Part shown: positions 1-5,710 of the stretch, piece by piece
How positions within the stretch are numbered: position 1 is the stretch's first letter
Layout: each line of letters opens with the position of its first letter
DNA from: an uncultured Spirochaetaceae bacterium
Lineage (GTDB): Bacteria; Spirochaetota; Spirochaetia; Treponematales; Treponemataceae
Assembly (NCBI GenBank): GCA_902773215.1
Contig: CACYDQ010000185.1
Location: 1 to 8,483, forward strand
DNA: 8,483 nucleotides
Direction of reading: 5' to 3'
Translations under genes and position numbers: made by a program
The notes under the pieces: model-generated
What the model was told of the DNA's origin: nothing
Database searches by the model: none
The model's input: only the letters and a program-made list of their open reading frames with translations

Positions 1-12
1 CTACGCAAACCT

Positions 13-85
13 CGGGTAATAGCGCAGCTGGTAGCGCGCTACGTTCGGGACGTAGAGGTCCCCGGTTCGAATCCGGGTTACCCGA
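13..85 (+). tRNA. tRNA-Pro (anticodon CGG)
   Basis: A full cloverleaf can be folded. The acceptor stem CGGGTAA (13-19) pairs with TTACCCG (78-84), with discriminator A85. The D stem GCGC (22-25) pairs with 34-37. The anticodon stem CTACG/CGTAG (39-43/51-55) encloses loop TTCGGGA with anticodon CGG at 46-48, reading CCG proline codons. The T arm is CCCGG-TTCGAAT-CCGGG (61-77). The C1-G72 first pair is typical of bacterial tRNA-Pro. The 3' CCA is not encoded (CTA follows), so a CCA-adding enzyme is needed, unlike in E. coli. Its promoter lies off the left edge. Confidence 0.96.
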
Positions 86-92
86 CTACTGA

Positions 93-119
93 GCCTCCGG
101 TTCGCCGGAGGCTTTTTTT
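93..119 (+). terminator. Intrinsic terminator after tRNA-Pro
   Basis: A perfect 8-bp stem GCCTCCGG/CCGGAGGC (93-100/105-112) is closed by a TTCG tetraloop and followed by seven T (113-119). This is a textbook rho-independent terminator for the tRNA. On the minus strand no U-tract follows the hairpin, so it should not work as an intrinsic terminator for the converging acyltransferase gene, which stops 20 nt away. Confidence 0.95.
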
Positions 120-139
120 GAGCCCGGGCTTTTCCTTTG

Positions 140-976
140 TCAGAGAATCCTGCCGTCGCGGGAGAGCGCTTCCGTGGCGAGCGTCTCGTGCATTTTTTCT
201 GTCATCCGCCGGGCCGCAATCTGGCCAGGCAGGTCTGCGTAATCCGCCGCATGGATGGCGGGCAGGACGTGCAGGTCATAGTGGTAGATTTCTTCCCTAT
301 TATATGAAAAGAAGGGATCGTGCTTTCCAAGCCCGTATTTGTCGTTCCCCCCTATGTACAGTAGCTGTATGTCGGCTCCCGTGTCATGCGCGATGTGGGC
401 GGCACCCCGCTTGAATTTGTTCGTGCCGTGGCGCGGCGTGCGGGTACCTTCCGGGAAGATGATGATGTTCGCCCCTTCCTCCAGCGACTTCTTGCAGTGG
501 GGCAGAAGCTGCTCGTAGCCCATGTCGTTGACGATGTAGAGCTGGCGGACAACTCCGGCCATGACCGAATGCGTGAGGGAGCCCCGCATGATGCAGTCGG
601 CGTTGGGGACCAGGGAAATGAGAATCACCCCGTCCAGTATGGAAGGGTGGTTCGCAACAAGGATTTTGCCTTTCATGCTGCGGAGCGTCTCCTTGCCTTG
701 GACATCAAGCCGTATGCCACCCAGGAGGCGGAGCACCAGGAGGGAGAACCTGAACATCAGGTGGGTGACTGTCCGCGCGACTTTCTTGAACCGCCGCGCC
801 GGGTGCAGGATAAGGCGGAGCAGGGGCAGGAGAATCAAGCCGAACAGGAAAGCTGACGTTCCGAACACGATGATGGTACCGGCTTTCAGAATGCAGCGGT
901 ATGCGTAGAGAACCGGGTTCTTCGCGGGGGGCAGGTCTGCCGTGCTGTATCGCCACGCCTCGTCTGTCTGATCCAT
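140..976 (-). CDS. apeD: ApeD-like lysophospholipid acyltransferase (PlsC family)
   Basis: This is a 278-residue membrane-associated acyltransferase of the PlsC/AGPAT superfamily. The catalytic HX4D motif is NHPSILDG (H110, D115), and the acyl-acceptor motif FPEGTRTPR lies at 174-182, followed by KFKRGA (187-192). A hydrophobic segment at about 32-58 anchors the N-terminus in the inner membrane. The ATG at 976 is chosen over an upstream in-frame ATG at 1051 because a consensus AAGGAGG sits 7 nt before it. The gene begins 2 nt after the stop of the ApeC-like gene and is the last of the leftward B-C-D operon. In APE loci this enzyme is thought to acylate the lipid part that carries the aryl polyene; the actual substrate cannot be told from sequence. 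It converges on tRNA-Pro and no terminator of its own is visible. Confidence 0.9.
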   Translation of the reverse strand: MDQTDEAWRYSTADLPPAKNPVLYAYRCILKAGTIIVFGTSAFLFGLILLPLLRLILHPARRFKKVARTVTHLMFRFSLLVLRLLGGIRLDVQGKETLRSMKGKILVANHPSILDGVILISLVPNADCIMRGSLTHSVMAGVVRQLYIVNDMGYEQLLPHCKKSLEEGANIIIFPEGTRTPRHGTNKFKRGAAHIAHDTGADIQLLYIGGNDKYGLGKHDPFFSYNREEIYHYDLHVLPAIHAADYADLPGQIAARRMTEKMHETLATEALSRDGRIL

Positions 977-978
977 GT

Positions 979-1635
979 TTATGCCTCCTTGAGGAGTTGC
1001 TTTAGGAACTGTGCGGGATTTGCTTCCAGCCCGCAAGGAATCGGGCAGCATTCTGTGGCTTCCGCAGAGACGACGCAGGCGAAGGCGAGCGGCTCGTCGT
1101 CCGGAGAATGCAGGCCCGAATATTCCTCCGGGACCAGCTCGTCCCCGTATACGAGCAGGATTCTGTCCTCGCTGCCGCTGAGCACGGGGGCCAGGGCGGT
1201 GACAAGCCCGTCATGGAAGCTTTCGCCTGCGGGAAAAATCGCCGAGTAGCCGCTCTTGAGCCCGCATGCGATGGCAGCGAGCGCGATGGGGGCATTGAAG
1301 ACGGAAAGGGAAAAGGCTGCCGGGAGCACGGTCTCTTCTGTTATCAGGGCTTTCTCCATTGAGATCTGCCGTGTGATTTCTCCCCGAAGGGATACGAATG
1401 ACTGCTTGATGTCCCCGCAGCCGGTCAGCTCCAGCGCGTCATGCACAACCTGAACCGTCATGCGGGACAGCTGGCTGAGTCTGCGCCGGAAGAGGGGGGC
1501 GGTGAACGCAAGCGGGGGGCTTCCGCTGCTCTTTTCTATCTGCTTCCCGCCGTCCGCCCAGCTGAGCCAGTCCCCGGGGCTTTCCAGCCCGGGGGCCCAG
1601 CATGCGGGCCGCGAGCAGAACACTGTGCCTTCCAT
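979..1635 (-). CDS. apeC: ApeC-like truncated ketosynthase / chain-length factor
   Basis: This 218-residue protein resembles the short beta-ketoacyl-synthase-like N-terminal family (Pfam Ketoacyl-synt_2, PF13723). The family core is visible as FSLSVFNAPIALAAI (108-122), then GYSAIFPAGESFHDGL (129-144) and ILLVYGDE (159-166). It has no full thiolase C-terminal half and no recognisable Cys-His-His/Lys active site, so it is not expected to condense by itself. In characterised APE systems ApeC pairs with the ketosynthase ApeO as a chain-length-factor-like partner; ApeO is not in this window. I recall His in the SVHNA position of the family, which is Phe113 here. The ATG at 1635 has an AGGGGA Shine-Dalgarno 5 nt upstream and starts 9 nt after the methyltransferase stop. 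The protein is rich in Cys (8 of 218). Confidence 0.82.
   Translation of the reverse strand: MEGTVFCSRPACWAPGLESPGDWLSWADGGKQIEKSSGSPPLAFTAPLFRRRLSQLSRMTVQVVHDALELTGCGDIKQSFVSLRGEITRQISMEKALITEETVLPAAFSLSVFNAPIALAAIACGLKSGYSAIFPAGESFHDGLVTALAPVLSGSEDRILLVYGDELVPEEYSGLHSPDDEPLAFACVVSAEATECCPIPCGLEANPAQFLKQLLKEA
984..990 (-). promoter_or_regulatory. Ribosome binding site of the ApeD-like gene
   Basis: AAGGAGG on the minus strand, 7 nt before the ATG at 976, lies inside the last codons (Lys-Glu-Ala) and the approach to the stop of the upstream gene. It fixes the start of the acyltransferase and suggests coupled translation. Confidence 0.85.
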
Positions 1636-1644
1636 CTCGTTCCC

Positions 1645-2760
1645 CTATGAAGATGCCTTTCTGAACACCAGGAGCGAGTAGCTGTTGGAGCCGAGGTTAT
1701 GGTGGGCGGTTTTCAGCTGGAATCCTGCCGCCTCGATTGCGCTGACCAGCTCTCCGTAGCGGTACATCTTGCTGTTGCCGTTCGCCATGCAGGTAAAGTA
1801 GAGGGATGTCGCCTGAAGTGAATACGCGCTCGCGGCGAATCGCTGCTTGTCCCAGAGCGGCTCCAGCACGTACACGTCGGTCTCCGCCCCGGCAGCCTCG
1901 CGGATTTTGGAAAGAATCTTGGTCACCTGGTGCAGGGAGAAGCAGTCCAGAAACTGGCTCATCCACACTGCGTCAGGGGATGCGGGGAGCTTTGTGTCCC
2001 CAGACAGGATATTGCCGGAAAGCGTCCCGATGCGGTCTGAAAGCCCTTCGGCGGCAGCCCGTTCCTCGGCGACCCTGGTCTGCCCCGGCAGGTCCACGAT
2101 GGTCATCCGCACGTCCTTGTCGTAGTGGCAGCAGGCGATTGCCCACTTTGCCGTGTTCCCGCCGATGTCCACGATGTGTTTGGGATGCGAGGCGAACACG
2201 ATGGGCAGGGCCTCGGGAAAGGCTATGTCCGAGTAGAAGTGGTCGAACTCGAACCATGACTTCTTGGCGCGGTCGGGCAGGCTTGACAGGGCCTCGTAGA
2301 TGGTCGTCCACTGGTCGCCGAAAGTCTTAAGCCCCTCGGGTTTGCCGTTTCTCACGGACTCGCAGAGGTCAAACGCCCCCTTGTAGCAGATGTCGTTGAC
2401 AAAGTTGAAGTTGACGCGGGTCAGCTCGTCCTCGAGCAGCATCCAGCCGGTTTTGCCGAGCGCGAGCCGTTCTTCACCGCCATCGTGCGGGACGGAGCGC
2501 AGGACTCCCATCCCCAGGGCAATCTCGCAGAGGACCTGCACCCCGTATTCTGATATCCCGGCCTTGTCCGCTATGTCCGCCGTGCTGAGGCCTCTGTCCC
2601 CCGCCTCCTCGATGAGACGCAGGATGCCGAGCCCCAGCAGGGCCCTGACAGCCTGAAAGGTGAGGGGCGAGAAGGCTATCTTCTGTGCCTCGAACTTCGC
2701 GTCCACTGCGCGAATCTTGTCTTCTGAATATGCCTCTGATGAAAAGTATGCCTTATCCAT
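1645..2760 (-). CDS. apeB: ApeB-like SAM-dependent methyltransferase
   Basis: This is a 371-residue class I methyltransferase with the layout of small-molecule O-methyltransferases. An N-terminal winged-helix dimerisation region spans about residues 30-95 (LSTADIADKAGISEYGVQ), followed by the SAM-binding fold with motif I VDIGGN (197-202) and the acidic end of strand 2 at MTIVDLPGQ (219-227). Where plant-type enzymes have LHDW with a catalytic His, this one has SQFLDCFS (268-275), which fits another chemistry. In APE loci the enzyme is the candidate for methylating the aryl head group, possibly on carbon. It is first in the leftward B-C-D operon. I prefer the ATG at 2760 to the ATG at 2781 because the latter lies inside the promoter spacer, upstream of the predicted transcription start. 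Neither ATG has a Shine-Dalgarno. The 2781 start would give 378 residues. Confidence 0.87.
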   Translation of the reverse strand: MDKAYFSSEAYSEDKIRAVDAKFEAQKIAFSPLTFQAVRALLGLGILRLIEEAGDRGLSTADIADKAGISEYGVQVLCEIALGMGVLRSVPHDGGEERLALGKTGWMLLEDELTRVNFNFVNDICYKGAFDLCESVRNGKPEGLKTFGDQWTTIYEALSSLPDRAKKSWFEFDHFYSDIAFPEALPIVFASHPKHIVDIGGNTAKWAIACCHYDKDVRMTIVDLPGQTRVAEERAAAEGLSDRIGTLSGNILSGDTKLPASPDAVWMSQFLDCFSLHQVTKILSKIREAAGAETDVYVLEPLWDKQRFAASAYSLQATSLYFTCMANGNSKMYRYGELVSAIEAAGFQLKTAHHNLGSNSYSLLVFRKASS

Positions 2761-2771
2761 GTCTGCCGGAT

Positions 2772-2800
2772 ATGATAGCATTACGGCCAGGCTTTTTCAA
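2772..2800 (-). promoter_or_regulatory. Sigma-70-type promoter for the leftward B-C-D operon
   Basis: On the minus strand, -35 TTGAAA (2795-2800) and -10 TATCAT (2772-2777) are separated by exactly 17 bp, each matching consensus at 5 of 6 positions, and TG precedes the -10 by one base (extended -10). Initiation 6-8 nt downstream would fall near 2764-2766, leaving a leader of about 4-6 nt before the ATG at 2760. Confidence 0.75.
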
Positions 2801-2812
2801 CCAACCCTGTTC

Positions 2813-2841
2813 TTGACATTTGGGTATGCTTGCATTAGAGT
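2813..2841 (+). promoter_or_regulatory. Sigma-70-type promoter for the rightward E-to-L operon
   Basis: A perfect -35 TTGACA (2813-2818) is followed after 17 bp by TAGAGT (2836-2841, 4 of 6 matches to TATAAT). Six bases then separate the -10 from the ATG at 2848, so the predicted transcription start coincides with the start codon. The spacer holds a short inverted repeat ATGC-TT-GCAT (2826-2835), a possible but weak operator candidate. Confidence 0.72.
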
Positions 2842-2847
2842 GTTTAT

Positions 2848-3123
2848 ATGGAAGAGAATTTGAACGGGCAGATAAAGGAAGTCATCATATCTGCACTGGA
2901 GCTGGAGGACATGGGGCCGGAGGACATAGATGACGCGGCTCCCCTCTTTGGCGCGGGCCTGGGGCTTGATTCCATCGACGCGCTGGAGCTTGGCGTTGCC
3001 CTTAAGAAAAGGTTCGGCGTGAAGTTCTCCTCTGAGAGCAAGGAAAACAAGGAGCATTTTGCGTCCGTCAATGCCCTTGCTGCGTACATCGGTTCACAGC
3101 TGCAGGAGGGAGACTCAAAATGA
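2848..3123 (+). CDS. apeE: Acyl carrier protein (ApeE-like)
   Basis: This is a 91-residue acidic acyl carrier protein of typical length. The phosphopantetheine attachment motif is GLGLDSIDALEL, with the modified serine at residue 42, flanked by the expected helix I (IKEVIISALELE) and helix III/IV pattern. It carries the growing aryl polyene chain as a thioester; in APE systems one of the two ACPs receives the aromatic starter from the ligase. It is the first gene of the rightward operon. ATG 2848 is the only credible start: an in-frame TAG lies at 2836-2838, and no useful Shine-Dalgarno is present (only a GAG at 2838-2840, within the -10 box). The predicted transcript therefore appears leaderless. 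Its stop overlaps the next start by ATGA. Confidence 0.93.
   Translation: MEENLNGQIKEVIISALELEDMGPEDIDDAAPLFGAGLGLDSIDALELGVALKKRFGVKFSSESKENKEHFASVNALAAYIGSQLQEGDSK
3104..3110 (+). promoter_or_regulatory. Ribosome binding site of the second ACP gene
   Basis: AGGAGGG lies 9 nt before the ATG at 3120, inside the 3' end of the first ACP gene. It contrasts with the lack of such a site before the first ACP gene and could support re-initiation at the ATGA overlap. Confidence 0.75.
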
Positions 3124-3368
3124 GCAAAGACGAACTTTATGCCAAAGTGAAGGATATCCTTGTCGGTGAATTCGAGATAGAAGAGTCCAAGCTCACTCCC
3201 GGAACCCTTCTGGTGGATGATTTGGATTTGGATTCCATAGATTTCGTTGATATGGTAAGCAAGGTGCGGGAATTCATTCCCGGCAAGATAAACCCAGAAT
3301 CTTTCAAGACGGTAAGGACCATTCAGGATATCGTAGATGCCCTCTACCCCTACGTCCAGGCAGAGTGA
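3120..3368 (+). CDS. apeF: Acyl carrier protein (ApeF-like)
   Basis: This is a second acyl carrier protein of 82 residues, clearly distinct from its neighbour. The attachment motif is DLDLDSIDFVDM with the modified serine at residue 39; helix I is DELYAKVKDILVGEF and the C-terminus ends IQDIVDALYPYVQAE. Tandem ACPs are a hallmark of APE clusters, where one is thought to serve chain assembly and the other a separate loading or lipid-anchor step; which is which cannot be decided here. Its start overlaps the preceding stop by 4 nt and its last 32 nt overlap the start of the following ligase gene. The coding sequence looks more AT-rich than its neighbours. Confidence 0.92.
   Translation: MSKDELYAKVKDILVGEFEIEESKLTPGTLLVDDLDLDSIDFVDMVSKVREFIPGKINPESFKTVRTIQDIVDALYPYVQAE
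3325..3328 (+). promoter_or_regulatory. Candidate ribosome binding site of the fused ligase gene
   Basis: AGGA lies 8 nt before the ATG at 3337, inside the second ACP gene. It supports the overlapping start, for which no other in-frame ATG or GTG lies close by before the first membrane segment. Confidence 0.5.
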
Positions 3369-5355
3369 GAGCGGGCGGGGCGTACCCTTTGTAATACTCG
3401 CAGTCCTGTACCCGGTTCTCATCTTCGTGCTTCTGGTGTTGCTGAAGCTGCCGGTACGGGTCATTTCTCTCTGCGTCATCGTGCTCGCCGCTGCCCTGTT
3501 CATAGGCGGAGGAGGAGGCCGGGCCAAAGCCGACTGGAGGCCGCTCGCCTCATCGCTCCTTCTTGTCGCCGTGGGGCTTGCATGTTTCCTGACGGACAAG
3601 ATGCTTTTCCTGAGGCTCTACCCTTTGGCGATGAACATTGCCATGCTCGCGGTTTTCTCCATGAGCCTCGTCTTTCCGCCGTCGGTGATATTCCGCTTGG
3701 CATGCCTTGCGGACAGGAGCATAAAGGGCTCACTGGCGGAAAGGCGCATTGAGTCCTATTGCCGCAAGGTCTGCGTGGCATGGTGCGTCTTCTTCGTCCT
3801 GAACGGGGGGGCGGCTGCCTACACTGCCTTCTTCTGCGGCGACCGTGTGTGGTCGGTATACAACGGCGGCATAGCCTATGTCCTGATGGGCCTTTTGTTC
3901 GCCATAGAATATATCATCCGAAAGCAGGTGGATAAAAAAATGCCGAAGACGTTCTTCATATCAAAGTTCAGGGCTGACTCCCGCCCGGACAGCCACATCC
4001 TGTGCTACGAGGGCAGCTGGTCCGACGGCCGTTACAAGACCTGGCGGGATTTCCTTGCGGACACGGCCAGGATGCGGGCGGCCATACGGCAGAAGGATGA
4101 GGAGAGCTGGATCATGCACTGCGAGGACTATTGGTATTTCCTTGTGACCTTCGTCGCCCTCCTTCAGTGCAGGAAGACCGTCATGCTGACACAGAACATC
4201 TCCGAGTCATTCATCGCCGAGATAAAGGGGCCGGGGACCGGGTTCCTGACCGACCAGGACTCCGTGCCGCCGTCCGCGGGGGCCATGTCCGTTCCCGGCA
4301 TCCTTGAGGGATCGGCAGAGCCGTCCGAGCAGGAGCTGCGCGATGCCCCGGCATTCGAGGCGGCGGAGACGGACATCCGCATGTACACGTCGGGCAGTAC
4401 CGGCAAGGCCAAGGCCGTCAGCCAGCGTATGGAGGAATTCGAGCTGGACAATGCCTTCATCATATCCAAGTGGGGGGAGGAATTCCTTGCCCGCAAGCTC
4501 GTTACTACCGTGAGCCAGCACCACATCTACGGCTTCCTCTTCGGGATAAGCCTGCCTTTCGCTCTCGGGGTTCCTTTCAGGAGGAAGAGAATCGAGTACC
4601 CCGAGGAATTCGAGTCCCTGGGTGACGAGAAGTACATGATCATAGCCACGCCCGCCTTCCTCAAGCGGACGGTGGATTTGGAAAGCAGCCTGCCGATGAA
4701 GGACAGCTTCATCTTTACGAGCGGGGGAGTCCTGACCACGGAGCTTGCCACGAGGACGGACCTGCTCTTCGGCTTCTGGCCGCTTGAGGTCTACGGGTCC
4801 ACGGAGACGAGCGGCATAGCCTGGAGGCAGTCCCGGGACGGGCTTGAGTGGACTCCCTTTGACAACGCTCGGATATGGAAGAATGAGGATGGCTGCTTGG
4901 TCATTGTCTCACCATATATAAAGAACATGGAAGGCTTTGCCACGAGCGACCTGGTGGATATCTTGAATGATGGCCGCTTCCTGCTCAAGGGGCGGGCCGA
5001 TTCCATCGTCAAAATCGAGGAGAAGCGGATAAGCCTGACGGAGGTGGAGAACCGGCTGCTCCAGACGGGCCTTGTCGGGGACGTGAAAGTCATCGCGCTG
5101 GAGGACAGAAGGCAGTACCTCGCCGCCGCCCTCGTCCTGAACGACGCGGGCAGACAGAAGTTCGCAGGGCAGAAGAAGCTTGCCATGAACACCTTCTTTC
5201 ATGACTTCCTGATGCAGTACTTCGAGAACGTCGTCATCCCCAAGAAGTGGCGCTTTGTGGATGCTCTCCCCGTCGACGTGCAGGGCAAGAAGCACAAGGA
5301 GGACATCGCCGCCTTGTTCGCGAGGTCTGCGGGAAGCGGGGGCCCCGATGAGTGA
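3337..5355 (+). CDS. apeH: Membrane protein (ApeG-like) fused to acyl-AMP ligase (ApeH-like)
   Basis: This is a 672-residue two-part protein. Residues 1 to about 200 resemble COG4648 (ApeG) membrane proteins, with about six hydrophobic segments near 17-36, 41-57, 70-86, 90-112, 145-167 and 176-194, the first containing LAVLYPVLIF. From about 205 to 660 it is an adenylate-forming ligase: P-loop MYTSGSTGKAKA (349-360), YGSTETSG (486-493), hinge region KGRADSIVKIEEKRIS (551-566) and the C-terminal catalytic lysine region VDVQGKKHK (646-654, probably K651). It should activate the aromatic starter acid with ATP and load it on an ACP, next to the membrane. In E. coli, as I recall, ApeG and ApeH are separate genes. 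The reading frame runs through without a stop, so this looks like a true fusion. It overlaps the ACP gene by 32 nt and the next gene by 8 nt. The role of the membrane part is unknown. Confidence 0.9.
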   Translation: MPSTPTSRQSESGRGVPFVILAVLYPVLIFVLLVLLKLPVRVISLCVIVLAAALFIGGGGGRAKADWRPLASSLLLVAVGLACFLTDKMLFLRLYPLAMNIAMLAVFSMSLVFPPSVIFRLACLADRSIKGSLAERRIESYCRKVCVAWCVFFVLNGGAAAYTAFFCGDRVWSVYNGGIAYVLMGLLFAIEYIIRKQVDKKMPKTFFISKFRADSRPDSHILCYEGSWSDGRYKTWRDFLADTARMRAAIRQKDEESWIMHCEDYWYFLVTFVALLQCRKTVMLTQNISESFIAEIKGPGTGFLTDQDSVPPSAGAMSVPGILEGSAEPSEQELRDAPAFEAAETDIRMYTSGSTGKAKAVSQRMEEFELDNAFIISKWGEEFLARKLVTTVSQHHIYGFLFGISLPFALGVPFRRKRIEYPEEFESLGDEKYMIIATPAFLKRTVDLESSLPMKDSFIFTSGGVLTTELATRTDLLFGFWPLEVYGSTETSGIAWRQSRDGLEWTPFDNARIWKNEDGCLVIVSPYIKNMEGFATSDLVDILNDGRFLLKGRADSIVKIEEKRISLTEVENRLLQTGLVGDVKVIALEDRRQYLAAALVLNDAGRQKFAGQKKLAMNTFFHDFLMQYFENVVIPKKWRFVDALPVDVQGKKHKEDIAALFARSAGSGGPDE

Positions 5356-5710
5356 TCACGGCATCCGGGACGAGCGCGTGCTGGAGCGGGATGAGTCCCA
5401 TGTGGAGCTGGAGCTCGTTGTCCCGGCAGAAAGCGACTTCTTTGACGGTCACTTCCCCCAGTACAAGCTGCTCCCCGCCGTGGGGCAGTTCCAGATAATC
5501 ACGAGGCTCGCGAGGAAGTACTTCGGCACGGAGGCCGCCGTCCTCCGCATACGCCGCATAAAGTTTTCCTCTCCGATTCTTCCGGACACGAAGATTCGCC
5601 TTTCCATGAGCTTGAACGAGCGGAGGGATTCCGTGACATACACGGTAAGCGATGCCGCCGACTCTGGCAGGTCCTATTCCACAGGCTCGTTCTCCGTGAG
5701 GCTTCCGTGA
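5348..5710 (+). CDS. apeI: ApeI-like hotdog dehydratase subunit
   Basis: This is a 120-residue single hotdog-fold protein of the FabA/FabZ group. The family signature is seen as FFDGHFPQYKLLPAVGQ (31-47), with the probable catalytic histidine H35, followed by the conserved-looking IRRIKFSSPILPDTKI. In APE pathways ApeI works with ApeP as a heterodimer that dehydrates beta-hydroxyacyl-ACP to give the conjugated double bonds; ApeP is not in this window. The usual FabZ pattern is GHFPxxPxxPGV; here the first of these later prolines is Lys40 and the glycine is Ala44, a variation that may be normal for this subfamily. The ATG at 5348 overlaps the ligase stop by 8 nt. A longer in-frame reading to 5255 exists but would lie deep in the ligase and adds low-complexity Arg/Ser/Pro sequence, so it is rejected. 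Confidence 0.87.
   Translation: MSDHGIRDERVLERDESHVELELVVPAESDFFDGHFPQYKLLPAVGQFQIITRLARKYFGTEAAVLRIRRIKFSSPILPDTKIRLSMSLNERRDSVTYTVSDAADSGRSYSTGSFSVRLP

Noticed and set aside
386..856. 156-residue plus-strand reading frame
   Set aside because: It is antisense to the acyltransferase gene, which has clear HX4D and EGTR motifs. The product is charged and shows no family features; a common by-product of GC-rich coding DNA.
1806..2330. 174-residue plus-strand reading frame
   Set aside because: Arg/Pro/Ser-rich translation antisense to the methyltransferase gene, with no domain pattern.
2825..2830. Alternative -10 TATGCT for the rightward operon
   Set aside because: The matching -35 position (about 2802-2807) reads CAACCC and there is no TGn extension; the TTGACA/TAGAGT pair fits better.
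2844..3599. 251-residue minus-strand reading frame across both ACP genes
   Set aside because: The ACP genes on the plus strand have conserved DSID motifs and a promoter; the antisense product is Ser-rich and without motifs.
5337..5347. GC palindrome around CGGGGGCCCCG before the dehydratase start
   Set aside because: It has no loop and no T-run, and lies inside an operon of overlapping genes; not a credible terminator or operator.
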